NCBI GenBank assembly: GCA_023512835.1
Contig: CM042092.1
Coordinates: 28,717,543 to 28,781,542, forward strand
Direction: 5' to 3'
Source: Taxillus chinensis
Lineage: Eukaryota; Streptophyta; Magnoliopsida; Santalales; Loranthaceae
DNA: 64,000 bases
Both the position numbers and the translations under genes were made by a program. This document shows, one piece after another, positions 34,331 through 45,512 of the stretch. Below the pieces are notes generated by a model. It worked only from the letters and a program-made list of their open reading frames with translations. It was not told where the DNA came from and did not search any database. Numbering within the stretch: the first letter of the stretch is position 1; every line of letters begins with the position of its first letter.

Positions 34331-34690
34331 GACTCAACCGACAACCCACCAAAGGGGCACAATACCACCAATGAAGTTCTGTCTTGCTCTTCTACGGGCC
34401 TCACTAGCTAGTCCTCCAGCATCACTCCCGGTCCTACCAAGACAGATTGTACGAAGACGTCCTACTTTTCCACAGAGGCGACACCGCATCGCTTCTTGGC
34501 ACACTCTCTTTTCCAATGTCCCGGTTGTCCACAACAAGCGCAACCCTTTGGGAAACGGGGCTCAAATGGGAGTGTTGAGGGCCGACGACCCTCGGCGTAC
34601 CTCGCTCCCGATCGGTTGTCGAATTGCATCCCTCACCTCTGGAATAATCGAGCTCAAGACGCCAACCTCTGCCGTGATTAGTCTATCACC
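34330..34690 (-). pseudogene. TEK-E Gag C-terminal remnant with CCHC zinc knuckle
   Basis: On the minus strand a perfect CX2CX4HX4C knuckle, CACCGQPGHWKREC, spans 34542-34501, preceded by a weak Gag-like stretch and followed by a frame that soon closes. The knuckle binds genomic RNA in packaging. No protease follows, unlike TEK-D. Confidence 0.65.
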
Positions 34691-35045
34691 TTGACTGCAA
34701 GATGCCGACCCATTTGTATTGTCTTTTAGACATGTGTTCTTATTTGTGATGTGTTGAGATGTGTATTTGTGACATGCGGATATGTGTTATATGCATTATT
34801 GTGGTTATGGATTATGGTGGTACCTTGTTATGTCTTTGTTATGTCTCGTGCGCGGTGTATGACCCATTTGGGTGTTGTGGCTCGTCGTGTGGCAAATGGG
34901 TAGCTTGAGTTTGTTTTCCTCGTATGTCATTTCTTTTCGAGGACGAAAAGTCTTAAGGGGGAGAGGATGTAAGGACCCGTACCTCGAGTTAGTCACGGTT
35001 TTGCTTTCCTCGTATGTCATTTGTTCAACACATCACAAATAAGAA
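34690..35045. other. patchwork rearrangement junction
   Basis: Four short pieces from elsewhere in the nest are joined here. GCAAGATGCCGACC (about 34696-34709) equals TEK-E LTR sequence at 17409-17422. Then comes an inverted copy of the TEK-E 3' internal end and LTR start (34713-35000). Then GTTTTGCTTTC, then TCCTCGTATGTCATTT (a repeat of about 34917-34932), then CAACACATCACAAATAAGAACAC in plus orientation (about 35023-35045), then SIR-H LTR. Such filler is typical of template-switching or end-joining repair, or of an assembly error. Confidence 0.7.
34713..35000 (+). repeat. inverted copy of the TEK-E 3' end, with the SIR-B empty site
   Basis: Plus-strand sequence matching the reverse complement of 31104-31155 joined directly to 18015-18249. 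It contains the polypurine tract (about 34957-34973) and the LTR start TGTAAGGACCCGTACC (about 34969-34984). It lacks SIR-B and carries a single AATAC-complement (GTATT) at the site, so it preserves the pre-insertion state. By eye it is almost identical to its partner. Confidence 0.8.
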
Positions 35046-35605
35046 CACTTGTTGAAAATCTAAAGCACCTTACACGTGAATCATCCGGATATGTGGACAC
35101 AACTTTAACTACACTTGGGACCTTACAAAGACTCTTATGCATTGCAAACCCAAGATCTTAAAGACCACATCCTGACAATTAATGCAGAGAGATTTTCGAG
35201 AGACAGGAAATGGGCACAATATCCTGGAACAACAAGTTCCAAGGTTGTCTCTTGTGGATGTCACTATAAATAGCAACACTTGTATATTGATAGCAAAGTG
35301 TAGATAAGTGAAAGGAGATAGTTTTGTGTATGTACTAAAAGCTCATAGAGATCATAGAGGCTAGCGTGTGTGTACTTGTAAACAGAGTGTCAAAGAGTTG
35401 TTAAGTAAGTCTAAAAGCTTTCAAGCTTTAGTCTGCTTCAATTTTGTAGTATTTATCATTCTGATAATAAAACAAAATACTTCCACTATCTGGTTATCTT
35501 CCGCATTGATTCTATCTCTTAACCAGATAAGTGTTGTGCCAAAGAGAAAGAAAAGAGTTTCGATAAGAGCCTATTCACCCCCCTCTAGGCTCCAAGGGAC
35601 CAACA
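35045..35605 (+). repeat. SIR-H: right part of the Copia LTR
   Basis: It matches the last 560 bp or so of the family LTR, from TTACACGTGAATC to GGGACCAACA, and is followed by TSD GTATG (35606-35610). Relative to the left part about 130-150 bp of LTR are missing, lost at the rearrangement. Confidence 0.85.
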
Positions 35606-35719
35606 GTATGTTATCTTTTTGCTTCACTTACCAAATCATATTACAAAGGATTTTGGTATATCTATAATTAGGGGAGATTGTTGGATGAAGCCCAGAATTT
35701 GGATTATGCGAATAAAACC
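35606..35719 (+). mobile_element. SIR-A continued: polypurine tract and first 41 bp of its 3' LTR
   Basis: TTATCTTTTTGC... through TATAATTAGGGGAGAT (tract about 35663-35678), then the LTR start TGTTGGATGAAGCCC at 35679. The LTR is interrupted at 35719 by SIR-C; the 5 bp before the insertion are AAACC. This segment completes SIR-A, whose body stops at 14348. Confidence 0.85.
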
Positions 35720-37070
35720 TGATGGTCCCTTGGAGCCTAGAGGGGGGTGAATAGGCTCTTATCGAAACTCTTTCTAATCTCTTAAGACACAAACACTTAT
35801 CCGGTTAAGTGATAGAATCAACTAGGAAGATAACCAGGATAGTGGAAGTATTTTGTTTTATTATCAAAAGATAAATACAACAAAATAGAAGTAAGACTCT
35901 CTTACACTCTGTTTACAAAGGGATTCACACACTAGCCTAATTCTATCTTTTGAACTCTTGTGCATACAAGGGTTGATCTTGGCTTGCTTACGCACACATA
36001 CACAAATGTACGAGTATGAATATTTATACAAACATTCCTAAGAGACAACCTTGGAACTTGTAGTTCCGGAATGCGTTCAAGCACTAACTATTCCTCGGTA
36101 ATCTCTCTTGCCTTGGACGTTGCGGTTTGTGGAGCTCAAGATCTTGGGTTTGAAGAGTATAAGTGCCTTTGTGAGTTCCCAAACATAATTGAGGTTGTGT
36201 CCACATATCCGGGTGATCCACGTGTAAGATTCTTCAGGTTCTCAACGAGTTTGTCTTACATCGGGACACCACGAGCCGATAACTTTAAATGCGGTAGTTT
36301 GAAGTAGCATCTTCTTGGTCCGGTGTAATTTTCCTTACTCCGTTGCTAATGAAGCTCGGAACCTTACTCCGTGTCAGTGGTTGCTTAGTCCGTATCTATT
36401 AGGTACTGGAATCCTTAGTCCATGTCAGCGCTTCCTTATTCCGCATGTAAGTTCCTTACTCCGTATGTAAGTTCCTTACTCCGTATGTAAGTTCCTTACT
36501 CCGTATGTAAGTTCTTTACTCCGTATGAGTGAGTGGCCCAAATTCCTTACTCCGCATCTACTTTCCTTACTCCATGCGAATAAAGACTCGGGTCCTTATT
36601 CCGCATCAATACATCCTTACTCCGTATGTATGAAAGACTCGGATGCCTTACTCCGTGTCTTCTTTAGTTCGCTTGAGGGGTAACTTTTTTTAAAAAAAAC
36701 TCCATGTCAAACCTTTTACTTCGTGTGACCTTGTAGACCAAGACTCTTACTCCGCATCAGTTTGACTTAGTCCGTATGAGGCATTAGGAACAGATTCTGT
36801 AATCCGTAGCTTTTAAGTTCATAGTCCGAACGAATGTTCCTTATTCCGTATGTATTGGTGACTTGGTTATTTACCAAGTGTTTGACGACACTCACTCTTG
36901 TCCGGATCAGGATTATGTATCCTGTCCTTAGCTTTGCTCTCACGAGTGTATCTCCGGATTAATAACATATCTTCTACAACGATCAAAGAAACACAAAAGA
37001 TCTCAGATCAAATTACATAAGGCTTTATCAGCATTATCCAAATTCGGGCTTGATCCAACAATCTCCCCCA
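35720..37070 (-). repeat. 3' LTR of SIR-C
   Basis: 1,351 bp. The plus strand reads TGATGGTCCCTTGG to TTGATCCAACA, the reverse complement of the SIR-B type LTR. It carries the 20-bp repeats in reverse (TAAGTTCCTTACTCCGTATG, about 36440-36530). Confidence 0.9.
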
Positions 37071-37085
37071 ATTATTGATATGCCC
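37071..37085 (-). other. SIR-C polypurine tract
   Basis: The minus strand reads AATAATTGGGGGAGAT directly against the LTR start. Confidence 0.85.
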
Positions 37086-37199
37086 AAACCCTTTGTAATC
37101 TGATCTGGTAAGCGTGCAAAAAGATAACATACGAATACGCATCACAACCAATTTCATTCATCGAGAAGAATACAATTCAGCCTTTATACAAGATTTTCA

Positions 37200-39916
37200 T
37201 TAAGGTACATAAGGCTTACTATACTTGAAGATCATAGTTGTCGCTTTCTCTCTAAGCTCCATTGTTGCTTCATCATATAAGTGGTGTGTTGGCTCCAAGA
37301 TTTGTCCACAGTTAAGAATGACTTGATGAAGTAATAGACAAAGGCCCCTGCCTATCTCCATCCGGCTATTGTGGCACTTGCTTCTTGCCCCGGAATGTGC
37401 CTTGACTTCTTAGTTGGACTCAAGGGTGTGATGCCCAACTCTTCATATAATCCAGCTTTCTTCACAGCTTGATCGACTGAGACATAGTGGTTCCCATTGA
37501 TTCTTTCTTACATAATGCTCCACAATCTGATGAGAATCAATCAAAATCATTTGTTTGGACTGAATCATGAAGACAGCCATCATGAAATGTGGCGACATGA
37601 TCCGGTACGGAATAAGGATAGTTGAGAGAGTTTTCCATGGCTTGCTATCCTCAGCAGTTCCATCGATAAAGGACTGAATGAGATCTACTGGGAAGATAGC
37701 CTTCATTCCAAGACGCGGAACTTCAAACAAGTGCTCATCCTTGTATATAGATGGAAACAGCCTCATCTCCATTTTAGCAGCCCTAGAGAAGTTGTCAATG
37801 TCTTCTGTTGTAAAGAGTCCTTTTTCCGAACAAAGGGTCCGAATGTCATCCGGGGAAAAAGGGTACAGGTTAGAGAGACATCTTCTCTCAGCAGAAGACA
37901 CAGCATAGGACTTCATTGCCTTACGCACGCTTCCATCCGCATCAGAAGGGTCACACGCCGCGTATGATGGAAGGAAGGTGTCAGCTGCGGATGGAGAGGA
38001 TGGAGGAAGAGCTGCACTCGAGGAGCTTGGCTGAGAGAAGCGGCTACGTTTGGGAATTTGGACTCCCTGAAGCAATGAAGAGGCAGGCCGCTTCTCAGCA
38101 CGAGTGGATGGTTGTGGTGCAGGAGGAACAGAAGGATCAAATGACACTTTCTCCCCCGGTTTGGGAGATCGCCGGGAAGCAACGGGAGGGCGAGCCATCG
38201 TGTGCGCCAGGTCCGTGAAGGAGGTAGACAAGGAATGGACGGACGAGGCAACGAGATCCATCTTCTGTTCCATAGAAGTGGAGGAATCAGTGAGAGCGGA
38301 GAGGAGTTGGGCGCCAAGTGCATCAACCTTGGCGGCGATGGCAGATATTTGGGTGTTATGAGCTTGAGCGTGTCGGTCCAGCTGGGCAGAGAGCACAGCG
38401 TCGGAGTGGACCGTGCCAAAAGAAGCACGCCCAAGGACCAACTCGGGAGCTTTGGAAGACTCCCCCGCATGAACGGGGAGCAGGAGTGCGGCCAGCGCGA
38501 GGAGTCCGCAGGAGTATCAGCAGCAGCAGCAGAAGGGGCATCCGGAGCATCAGAGGCATCCGGAGCAGCAGACCCACTTTGACCAGATAGGTCAACAACG
38601 GGAATGGCGGCAGCAGGAGAAGAAGGTCTAGCCTTAGCAGGGGAAGAGCTCCGTGCGGCATGGACCGGGCTGGAAGGGGTAGGGAACGGCACATCTGGAA
38701 TGGAAGCCGGCGTAAGAAAGCCTTGGTCCAAGTTCCAGATGATCATGGTCTCCGGGGATTGGGTATGGCGCATGTAAAACACCCTGGAGATCGGTGTCGG
38801 GAATGGAGGCAGTGTGGGCAAGGCTGAAACGGAGTCATAGGTCCATTAAGGTGTCGGCAGAGAGATGGTCAAGGTAATCTCGGGGTTGAGGCAGGGGAGG
38901 CAAAGGGGCTTCTGGAGTAGATGCCGGGACATCAGCAATGACGGCAGCAACAACGGTATCAACCGCGGCAGCAATGGCGGAAGTGGAGGGTGTGGGGACA
39001 TCAGCAGCAGAAGGGGATGAGGAAACAGGTTTAGGGACGCTGCGCTGAGAGGGCCCCGCAACCTCGGAAGGGTCGCCATGGACGCTGTGCTGGGAAGCCC
39101 GAGAAACGGAGGGTGCAGCAACAGACCGAATCTGGGAGGACCGGTGAGCAGAGCTGACCTCTGGGGCATGGCTAGCAGAGGGGTCACCAACAGAACTGCC
39201 TTGTTGTTCCGCGACAGGGAGAGGGCGGAGAGCTGCAGAGGGAGGATGGGCTGTCATGTTCCCATCAGGCATCGGATAACGAAGGTAATAGGGTGGAGGG
39301 AATGAAAACAACCATCGGAGCGGGCGAAATGGTCCGAATGAAGATGCCGGAAGACAATGCCGAGTATGCGCCCGAAAGAATAGTTCTTGGGTCCGGTCTG
39401 CAGTGTCGGAACAAAAATGTCCCCCAGTCCATGGGAAGACCTTCAAAACGCCGTACATGACCAGGAAGAAGGTCGTACGGAAGCAGTACGGGGCGGATGT
39501 GCGAGCCGGTAAACATCGACTCAAGATGGTCGCCATACGGCAATAGCGACCTTGGAAGGACTTCACCTTGTATTCCTTGCCTTTGTAGGTGCAACCCATA
39601 GAAGCTGCCATGGGATCGGCATCGGAGCGCTGTGGTTCACCGGGGGTAGATGGAGAGCAGTGCAGAGAACGGCAGGGTAAATGAGGATGGATTCACCGCG
39701 AACATAGGAAATGGAGTCGGTGGTACAACAAATCCGTTGGTAAAACTCGAGGATGTCGTCTATAAGCAGATCAACAGGATTGGAGATCAGGTCGAGTAGG
39801 TGAGAGGCTTCTAGAAGAGGGCAAAAATCGGAAAACCAGTCTGGAGGGTTGGAGACAGCGCTCCAATCAACTAGATGGCCGGGATTAACGCCGGAAAGAG
39901 AGATTCTGGGTGCCAT
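37200..39916 (-). pseudogene. SIR-C extra ORF with Ulp1-like domain
   Basis: ATG at 39916 (MAPRISLSGVNPGHLVDW), stop at 37200. The longest intact piece (38441-37443, 332 codons) carries the coiled coil (LDRHAQAHNTQISAIAAKVD), the linker and the first half of the protease-like domain, with His in PHFMMAVF and Asp in MILIDS exactly 17 residues later. Past this the frame breaks. The Gln before the nucleophile lies next to a TAG stop, and the SCG motif has been replaced (DGDR-like, near 37345), so no protease could be made. The N-terminal domain is split over 39916-39563 and 39611-38835. SIR-C helps most in defining the unbroken central frame. Confidence 0.8.
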
Positions 39917-41622
39917 TGTAGATGAAAGTTGAAGGGCGAGAGGAAAGGTGAGGTCTTGGGGATTGAAGGAGCAACGAGAGGTTTAGGGATTTGAAAAGGG
40001 TAACGCTTGTGCTTTGCAGGAATGACCAGAATATATAAGACCGAGTCCGTAAATGTCAGTGGGTCTAGGAATTTGGCGAGTGAAACAGTGAACCGCTTGA
40101 CAAGCTGATGTCATTAGTCTTGATATCGATGCGCCTCCGAAATATAAGATGGCGTGGAGGCGGCATGACCAAATAAAGGTAACAATGTATTCGCCTTCCG
40201 GAGAAGTGTGTGCGTCCCGAGATATGCATTTAATGAATCATCATGATTCCTCCTCAAAAGCACGCGATATAAAAGAAGACATGGATTATCGCAATTTGAC
40301 ATTGTCTGGAGTCCGGAGGAATGAACCGACAATCATCCGGAATTAACGATAGTCGTGTGACGAGTATCCGGATGAAAAGTAGACCGTTTCCATAGTAACA
40401 AAGTGCGGTGAGAGAGACGTAGATTCCTTTGCTTGTCAATAAGTTGAAGAGAAGAGAAGTACCACAACACTTCAAATCCAAGACTATGGACTAGATTTAC
40501 TGATAAGGTTGCAAATAAAATCTGAACCTGTAGCTTAAAACAAGATAAACTAAAAATACAAAAAGCTTAACAGGTAAGGATTAGTACGGATATGAGAAAA
40601 TAGTCTGTGAAGGACGACATAATCCGAACTAATGAGAAACAGAACTTATGCATGACAAAGAATGTAATAGACATATACATACGAGAGAATGATCATATTA
40701 TCGAATCAGGACATATGTCGGATAAAAATACACAAGTTCATTTAGGTCAACATAGCGAAACCATCCGGCTGAACGACGTAGCTAAGATTAATTAAAAATC
40801 ATATGATTTGATCAAACTAGGATTCATGAGTGAAAAAATGAGGAAGCGGACACATGTCAAATGCAAGCAATTGATTATCCGATTAAAATGCATGGTTGAA
40901 GAAAAGAAAAAAAACATCCAAGCATGCCTCAATTCCGTTTCTACAACGCATGTCCAGTCAGGATCCGAAGTAAAAGTTTAGAGGGGAGAGTATCCGAGAC
41001 ATATTAGGGGGTCATTTTACTGAGGTAATAGATGAAGCTTAAGCTCCCCCGTAGATCATTTGATCCTCTCATTGAAAGACTCCCCCTCAAATAGACAGCC
41101 AAGAAACAGGTCATGAGACATATACAGGGGGGTATTACTTGAATAATGTATAAAGCATTTTCTCCCCCGTAGATTGTGCAATCCTCTCGGGTGACCTTTC
41201 CGACATATAGAAATTCAGCACTGTCTATCTTTTTGGGAAACTATACTTCAGAAGCTTATCAGACTGCAATTGAGTATTCATCCACCAGGCATTCCAAGCT
41301 AACCCATTTCATTTCTTCAATTATACATGTTAATAGAGTAATCTAAATAAACAGGCTTTTGTCATGTGGTGATCAGTGGAAATTAAGATCATGAAACCAG
41401 AATGAGGTTAATCATATAAACTTTAATCATGTTTGCTTAAACGACTTCAGTCGGGAAACGCAAGCATCCTCCCAATATGAAGTTGATAATAATATCAGAA
41501 GCATGAAGCCGTTAATCAGTAAGTATGATCAGCATTAAAAACAGTATGTATCGTCTACTTCCACTAAAAGCACAATGCATGTTCTGATAGTAAGTATACT
41601 GTTGAGTAATTTAAATGTGAAA
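39917..41622 (-). other. SIR-C noncoding spacer
   Basis: About 1.7 kb homologous to the SIR-A and SIR-B spacers, including two GGGGGAG stem-loop units (the better one at 41123-41171) and GGAGGATGCTTGCG near 41461-41475. Nothing else is recognisable. Confidence 0.6.
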
Positions 41623-44600
41623 CTATGCAGAGAAGTCAAGCATACCTAATCGGATGAGTAGTTGGGAAAATCTTGCATCAGGTAGGGGCTTTGTAAGTAT
41701 GTCTGCGGTTGATCTTGATAGCAACATGTTCCAGGGAAATGTGATTTTTGAGAACATGATCGCGTATAAAGTGATACCTGACCTCAATATGCTTCGTCTT
41801 AGGGTGCATGACAGGATTGTTGCTGATAGCAATTGCACTAGTGTTGTCGCAGTAGAGTGGAGTAGATGACATGTTGAAACCGTAGTCAGTAAGTTAACTT
41901 TGCATCCAGAGTAGTTGTGCGCAGCAACTCCCAAAGCTATATATTCCGCCTCGCGAGTAGAGGTTGATCCGAGCTGCTTCTTACTGAACCATGAAATTAA
42001 TCTATTTCCAAGAAACTGACACGTACCACTTGTGCTCTTCCTGTCGATACGACATCCAGCGAAGTCGGCATCAGAGTATCCAAATAAGGTGAAATTGGAC
42101 TCCTTTGGGTACCAGAGTCCCAAATTCATCGTTCTCTTGAGATACCTTAATATTCGTTTAACATGAAGCATATGTGACTCCTTGGGATTCGCCTGATATC
42201 GTGCACAGATGCAAGTTGCAAACATAATGTCTGGGCGACTTGCTGTAAGATACAAAGCAAGGATCCTATCATCCCTCGTAGTCGGTCACATTTACCGATA
42301 TGCCATCCACATCAGGATCTAACTTGGCACTGGTAGGCATGGGAGTTTTGACGGGAGATGAACCTTCCATACCAAACTTCTTAATAAGATTGCGAGTGTA
42401 CTTAGCTTGATTAATGAAGATTCCTTCCTTCAATTGTTTAACTTCTATTCCGAGGAAGTAGGACAGTTCTCCCATCATGCTCATCTCAAACTTGCCTGTC
42501 ATCAACTTAGCAAACTCTTCACAAAGCTTCGGATTCGTTGATCCGAAAATGATATCATCCATGTATATCCGTACGATCGAGTATGTCCTTTCTCTTTTCG
42601 TAGAAATAAGGTGGTGTCTATCTTCCCTTTTTTGGAAGTTATGAGCAAGTAGGAATTTTGACAGTGTGTCATACCAGGCTCTTAGAGCTTGCTTCAAACC
42701 ATATAAAGCTTTCCGAAGTTTGTAGACTAGATGTCCTGCTTTAGGTTCAATGAAACCTGGGAGGTTGTTCTATGTAAACCTCCTCTTGAAGATCTCCATT
42801 CAGGAATGCGCTCTTGACGTCCATTTGATAAACTATGAAGTTTTCATATGAAGCATACGCCGTAAACATTCGGATTGCCTCAAGTCTTGCTACCTGGAGC
42901 AGAGGTCTCATCGTAGTCTATTCCTTCTTCTTGACGATATCCTTTGGCTACCAGTCTGGCTTTGTTCCAGATTACTATTCCATCCGTATCAAGCTTGTTC
43001 CGGAACACCCATTTAACTCCAATGACTTGCTGAGACTTAGGCCTTGGTATTAAAGTCCACACATTATTTCTCTTAAATTGATTCAGCTCTTCTTGCATGG
43101 CTTCTATCCAATTCGAATCCTGAAGAGCTTCATCTACCACTTTTGGTTCTATTTGAGATAGAAAACATGAGTAAAGACTCATGTCGGAGGTGGCTGCTCT
43201 TGTTCTTACACCAACAGGTAGGATCACCAATCACTTGATCCGAGGGATGGTTTCGGGTCCATCCGTAATTCGTGCATGTGATGGATGATCTTGAACAATT
43301 TGAAGCTCTGCCAGATTAGGTGGTTCAGGTGTATCTGCTGGTTGAGCTTCGTCCGGACTAGATGTTTCCGTATTAGAAGGTACGGAAGAACTAGGTGGTT
43401 CTTCAACACTGTTTCTTTCAGTGTTAACTGGTCCGGACGAACTTGAAGGTGCTCCGGAATTTTGGGTTTCCGTAGGAGTATGTCCAGAGCTTAATGGTAG
43501 ACCTGAGTCCGAGTCATCTGTAGCATCATCCATATAATTTCTTTGTGCCTCGCTGATGCCACGTGGTTGGTCGAATGTGTAACAGGAACATTCATAAACT
43601 TCGAATAATCGATGTTCTTGTCCAGGACTTGCACATTAGAACTTGAAGAAGCAACTTTTGACCAATCAGGATTAGCTTCATCAAAAGTCACATGGATAGA
43701 TTCTTCAACTTTAAAAAGTTTTCTATTGAAGACCCGATAAGCCTTGCTATGTAATGACTACCCGACAAAAATCCCATCATCAGATTTTGGTTCAAATTTA
43801 TTCCGGGTCTCTTTGCCATTTATCAATATGTAGCAAGTACACCTAAAAGCTCGAAATGTGAAATTGAAGGTTTTCGTCCTCTCCACATCTCATAGGGTGT
43901 TTTCATGGTAGATTTATTTATTAGAGTTCTGTTTCGAACATAGCGGGCGGTGGACACGACTTCAGCCCATAGGGCGAGAGGAAGCGTTGCCCCTGCTAAC
44001 ATTGATCTACCAGCCTCAACTAAGGTACGATTCTTGCGCTCAGCTACCCCATTTTGTTGTGGAGTTCTGGGCGCAGAGAAGTCATGTTGTATGCCCTGTT
44101 CAGAACAATATGATCTCATTTCTGAAAAATCAAATTCTGTACCATGATCACTCCTAATGCATTTTATGCTCAGTCCTTGTGTGTTGCTTATCCAGTTGAA
44201 AAGATCTACAAGATGCTCAAAAGTTTGATCCTTTGATTTCAGGAACATCACCCATGTGTATCTTGGTGAAATCATCAATAACCACAAGGGTATATCTCGC
44301 ACCAGCAAGCGAAGGAACGGAAATAGGACCACAGAGGTCCATATGAAGAAGTTGCAGAGGAGCGATTATCGAATTAACTGATTTACTCTTAAAGCTATGT
44401 TTGGTCTGTTTGCCGAGTTGGCATTCTCGACAGAGAGTGTCTCTTGGAGTATTTGAGTTTTGGTAGACCAGTGACAAGATCAAGTGATGCTAACTTAGAC
44501 AATGTCTTAAAGTTTAAATGTGCGCATCGCTTGTGCCATAGCCAACTATCTTCATCCAAGCTTTAGTGAGGAAGCATATAGAGTCGAAGAATTATTTCTT

Positions 44601-44970
44601 AAGACCACCGAGTATATGTCCCCATCTCTTGATCTGGATAACTTAACATCTCCGGATAAGTTTTCTCTTACTGTACAGTGTTGGAGATAAAGGAAACAAG
44701 AAATCCTTTGTCACATAAATTACCGACACTTAGCAAATTATGCTTTAAACCTTTGACTAGTGCAACTCTAGTGATTGATACACAACCGTTAGTTAAAGTG
44801 CCATACCCGACAGTCTTACCTTTCTTGTTGTCACCATATGAAACGGATGGACCTCGTTTGTCATTCACTTCAACAAGTAGAGCTCGATCACCCGTCATAT
44901 GTCTGGAGCATCCACTATCGAGGATCCGCTTGCTTTGATGGATCTTTAACTTTAAGTGATCCGGCAATGC
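41623..44970 (-). pseudogene. SIR-C pol: protease, integrase, reverse transcriptase, RNase H
   Basis: RNase H: 42255-41623, with DADFAGCRIDRKSTSGTC and a frame change before the terminal part (41872-41678). Reverse transcriptase: about 43100-42269, with YMDDIIFGSTNP near 42560 (Met in the YxDD x position, against Val in SIR-A). Linker: about 43720-43100, rich in Ser/Thr/Pro. Integrase core: 44332-43823, with SDHGTEFDF, TPQQNGVAERKNRTL and MKTPYEMWRGRKPSISHF. Zinc-binding part: about 44560-44400 (CRECQLGKQTKH). Protease: ILDSGCSRHMTGD near 44920-44880. Fewer breaks than SIR-A, but still several frameshifts. Confidence 0.88.
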
Positions 44971-44999
44971 ATTCCAGAGATGCTCCTGAAAGACAATAG

Positions 45000-45431
45000 T
45001 TTACACTTTTGGTGCCCAAACTTGTTTCGGGCGGTTAGAGAGAGCAGCAATAATGTCAACGTTCGGATTTGATTTTGCTGGGACTTTTAGCTCTCCAAGT
45101 TGACTTTAACTTGTTAGTTTCAGCTGCCTCTTTTATTTGGGTTTTCTTGGGAGAGATACTCCTTTGAGGTTTAGATTTTGTTTTGCTCGAAGAACCCTTT
45201 TTATTTAACTGATCTTTATTGGTATGAATTTGATTACAAAGCCAGTTACCAGATAAACTCTAACATTCATAGTGATAATGACCTATCTCCCTACAGATGG
45301 AACAAACACTATAATGCGGAGTACAAACAGGGGATACATGTCTCTTAGATTTTATAGACTTTCTACTTTGTTCCCTGTGGCCTAATCCATTGCGTTTGGG
45401 TGACGCGCTCTTGGCCCTAGATGCGTCAGCC
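45000..45431 (-). pseudogene. SIR-C Gag C-terminal fragment with second zinc knuckle
   Basis: The minus strand carries the Lys/Ser-rich Gag tail and CSICREIGHYHYEC (45304-45263), a perfect CX2CX4HX4C arrangement. In SIR-A and SIR-B one of these Cys is mutated. The fragment ends at the junction with SIR-F LTR at about 45431-45434, where CTTA could belong to either side. Confidence 0.7.
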
Positions 45432-45512
45432 TTACGACGGATTAAGAAGAGGCTGCTTTAACTTATCTCTTCGCATTCAAAGTAGTCAGCTCGCTGCTTC
45501 CCAATGTAAGAC
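45431..45512 (+). repeat. SIR-F LTR, left fragment
   Basis: About 80 bp aligned to the middle of the family LTR (ACGGATTAAGAAG through CCCAATGTAAGAC). It is cut on the left by the junction with SIR-C and on the right by the solo LTR; it resumes at 47826. Confidence 0.7.

Larger units (their letters stand above)
31104..34690 (-). mobile_element. TEK-E internal region right of SIR-B, mostly noncoding
   Basis: Minus-strand continuation of TEK-E. Next to SIR-B lies the 3' noncoding region, then a scrap of the chromodomain C-terminus (31183-31260), then about 3 kb with no recognisable protease, reverse transcriptase, RNase H or integrase, then the Gag zinc knuckle (34501-34542). This is the layout of a non-autonomous derivative that kept gag and lost pol. 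The 5' LTR, primer site and Gag N-terminus are absent because the element is cut at about 34690. Confidence 0.7.
35720..45431 (-). mobile_element. SIR-C: minus-strand Sirevirus-like Copia element, 5' truncated
   Basis: Minus-strand order from high to low coordinates: Gag C-terminal part, protease, integrase, reverse transcriptase, RNase H, spacer, Ulp1-like ORF, polypurine tract, 3' LTR. It is inserted in the 3' LTR of SIR-A; the left TSD would be AAACC (35715-35719). The right end (5' LTR, primer site, most of gag) is gone. At about 45431 the sequence passes straight into a plus-strand LTR piece of SIR-F. By sequence it groups with SIR-B. Confidence 0.9.
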
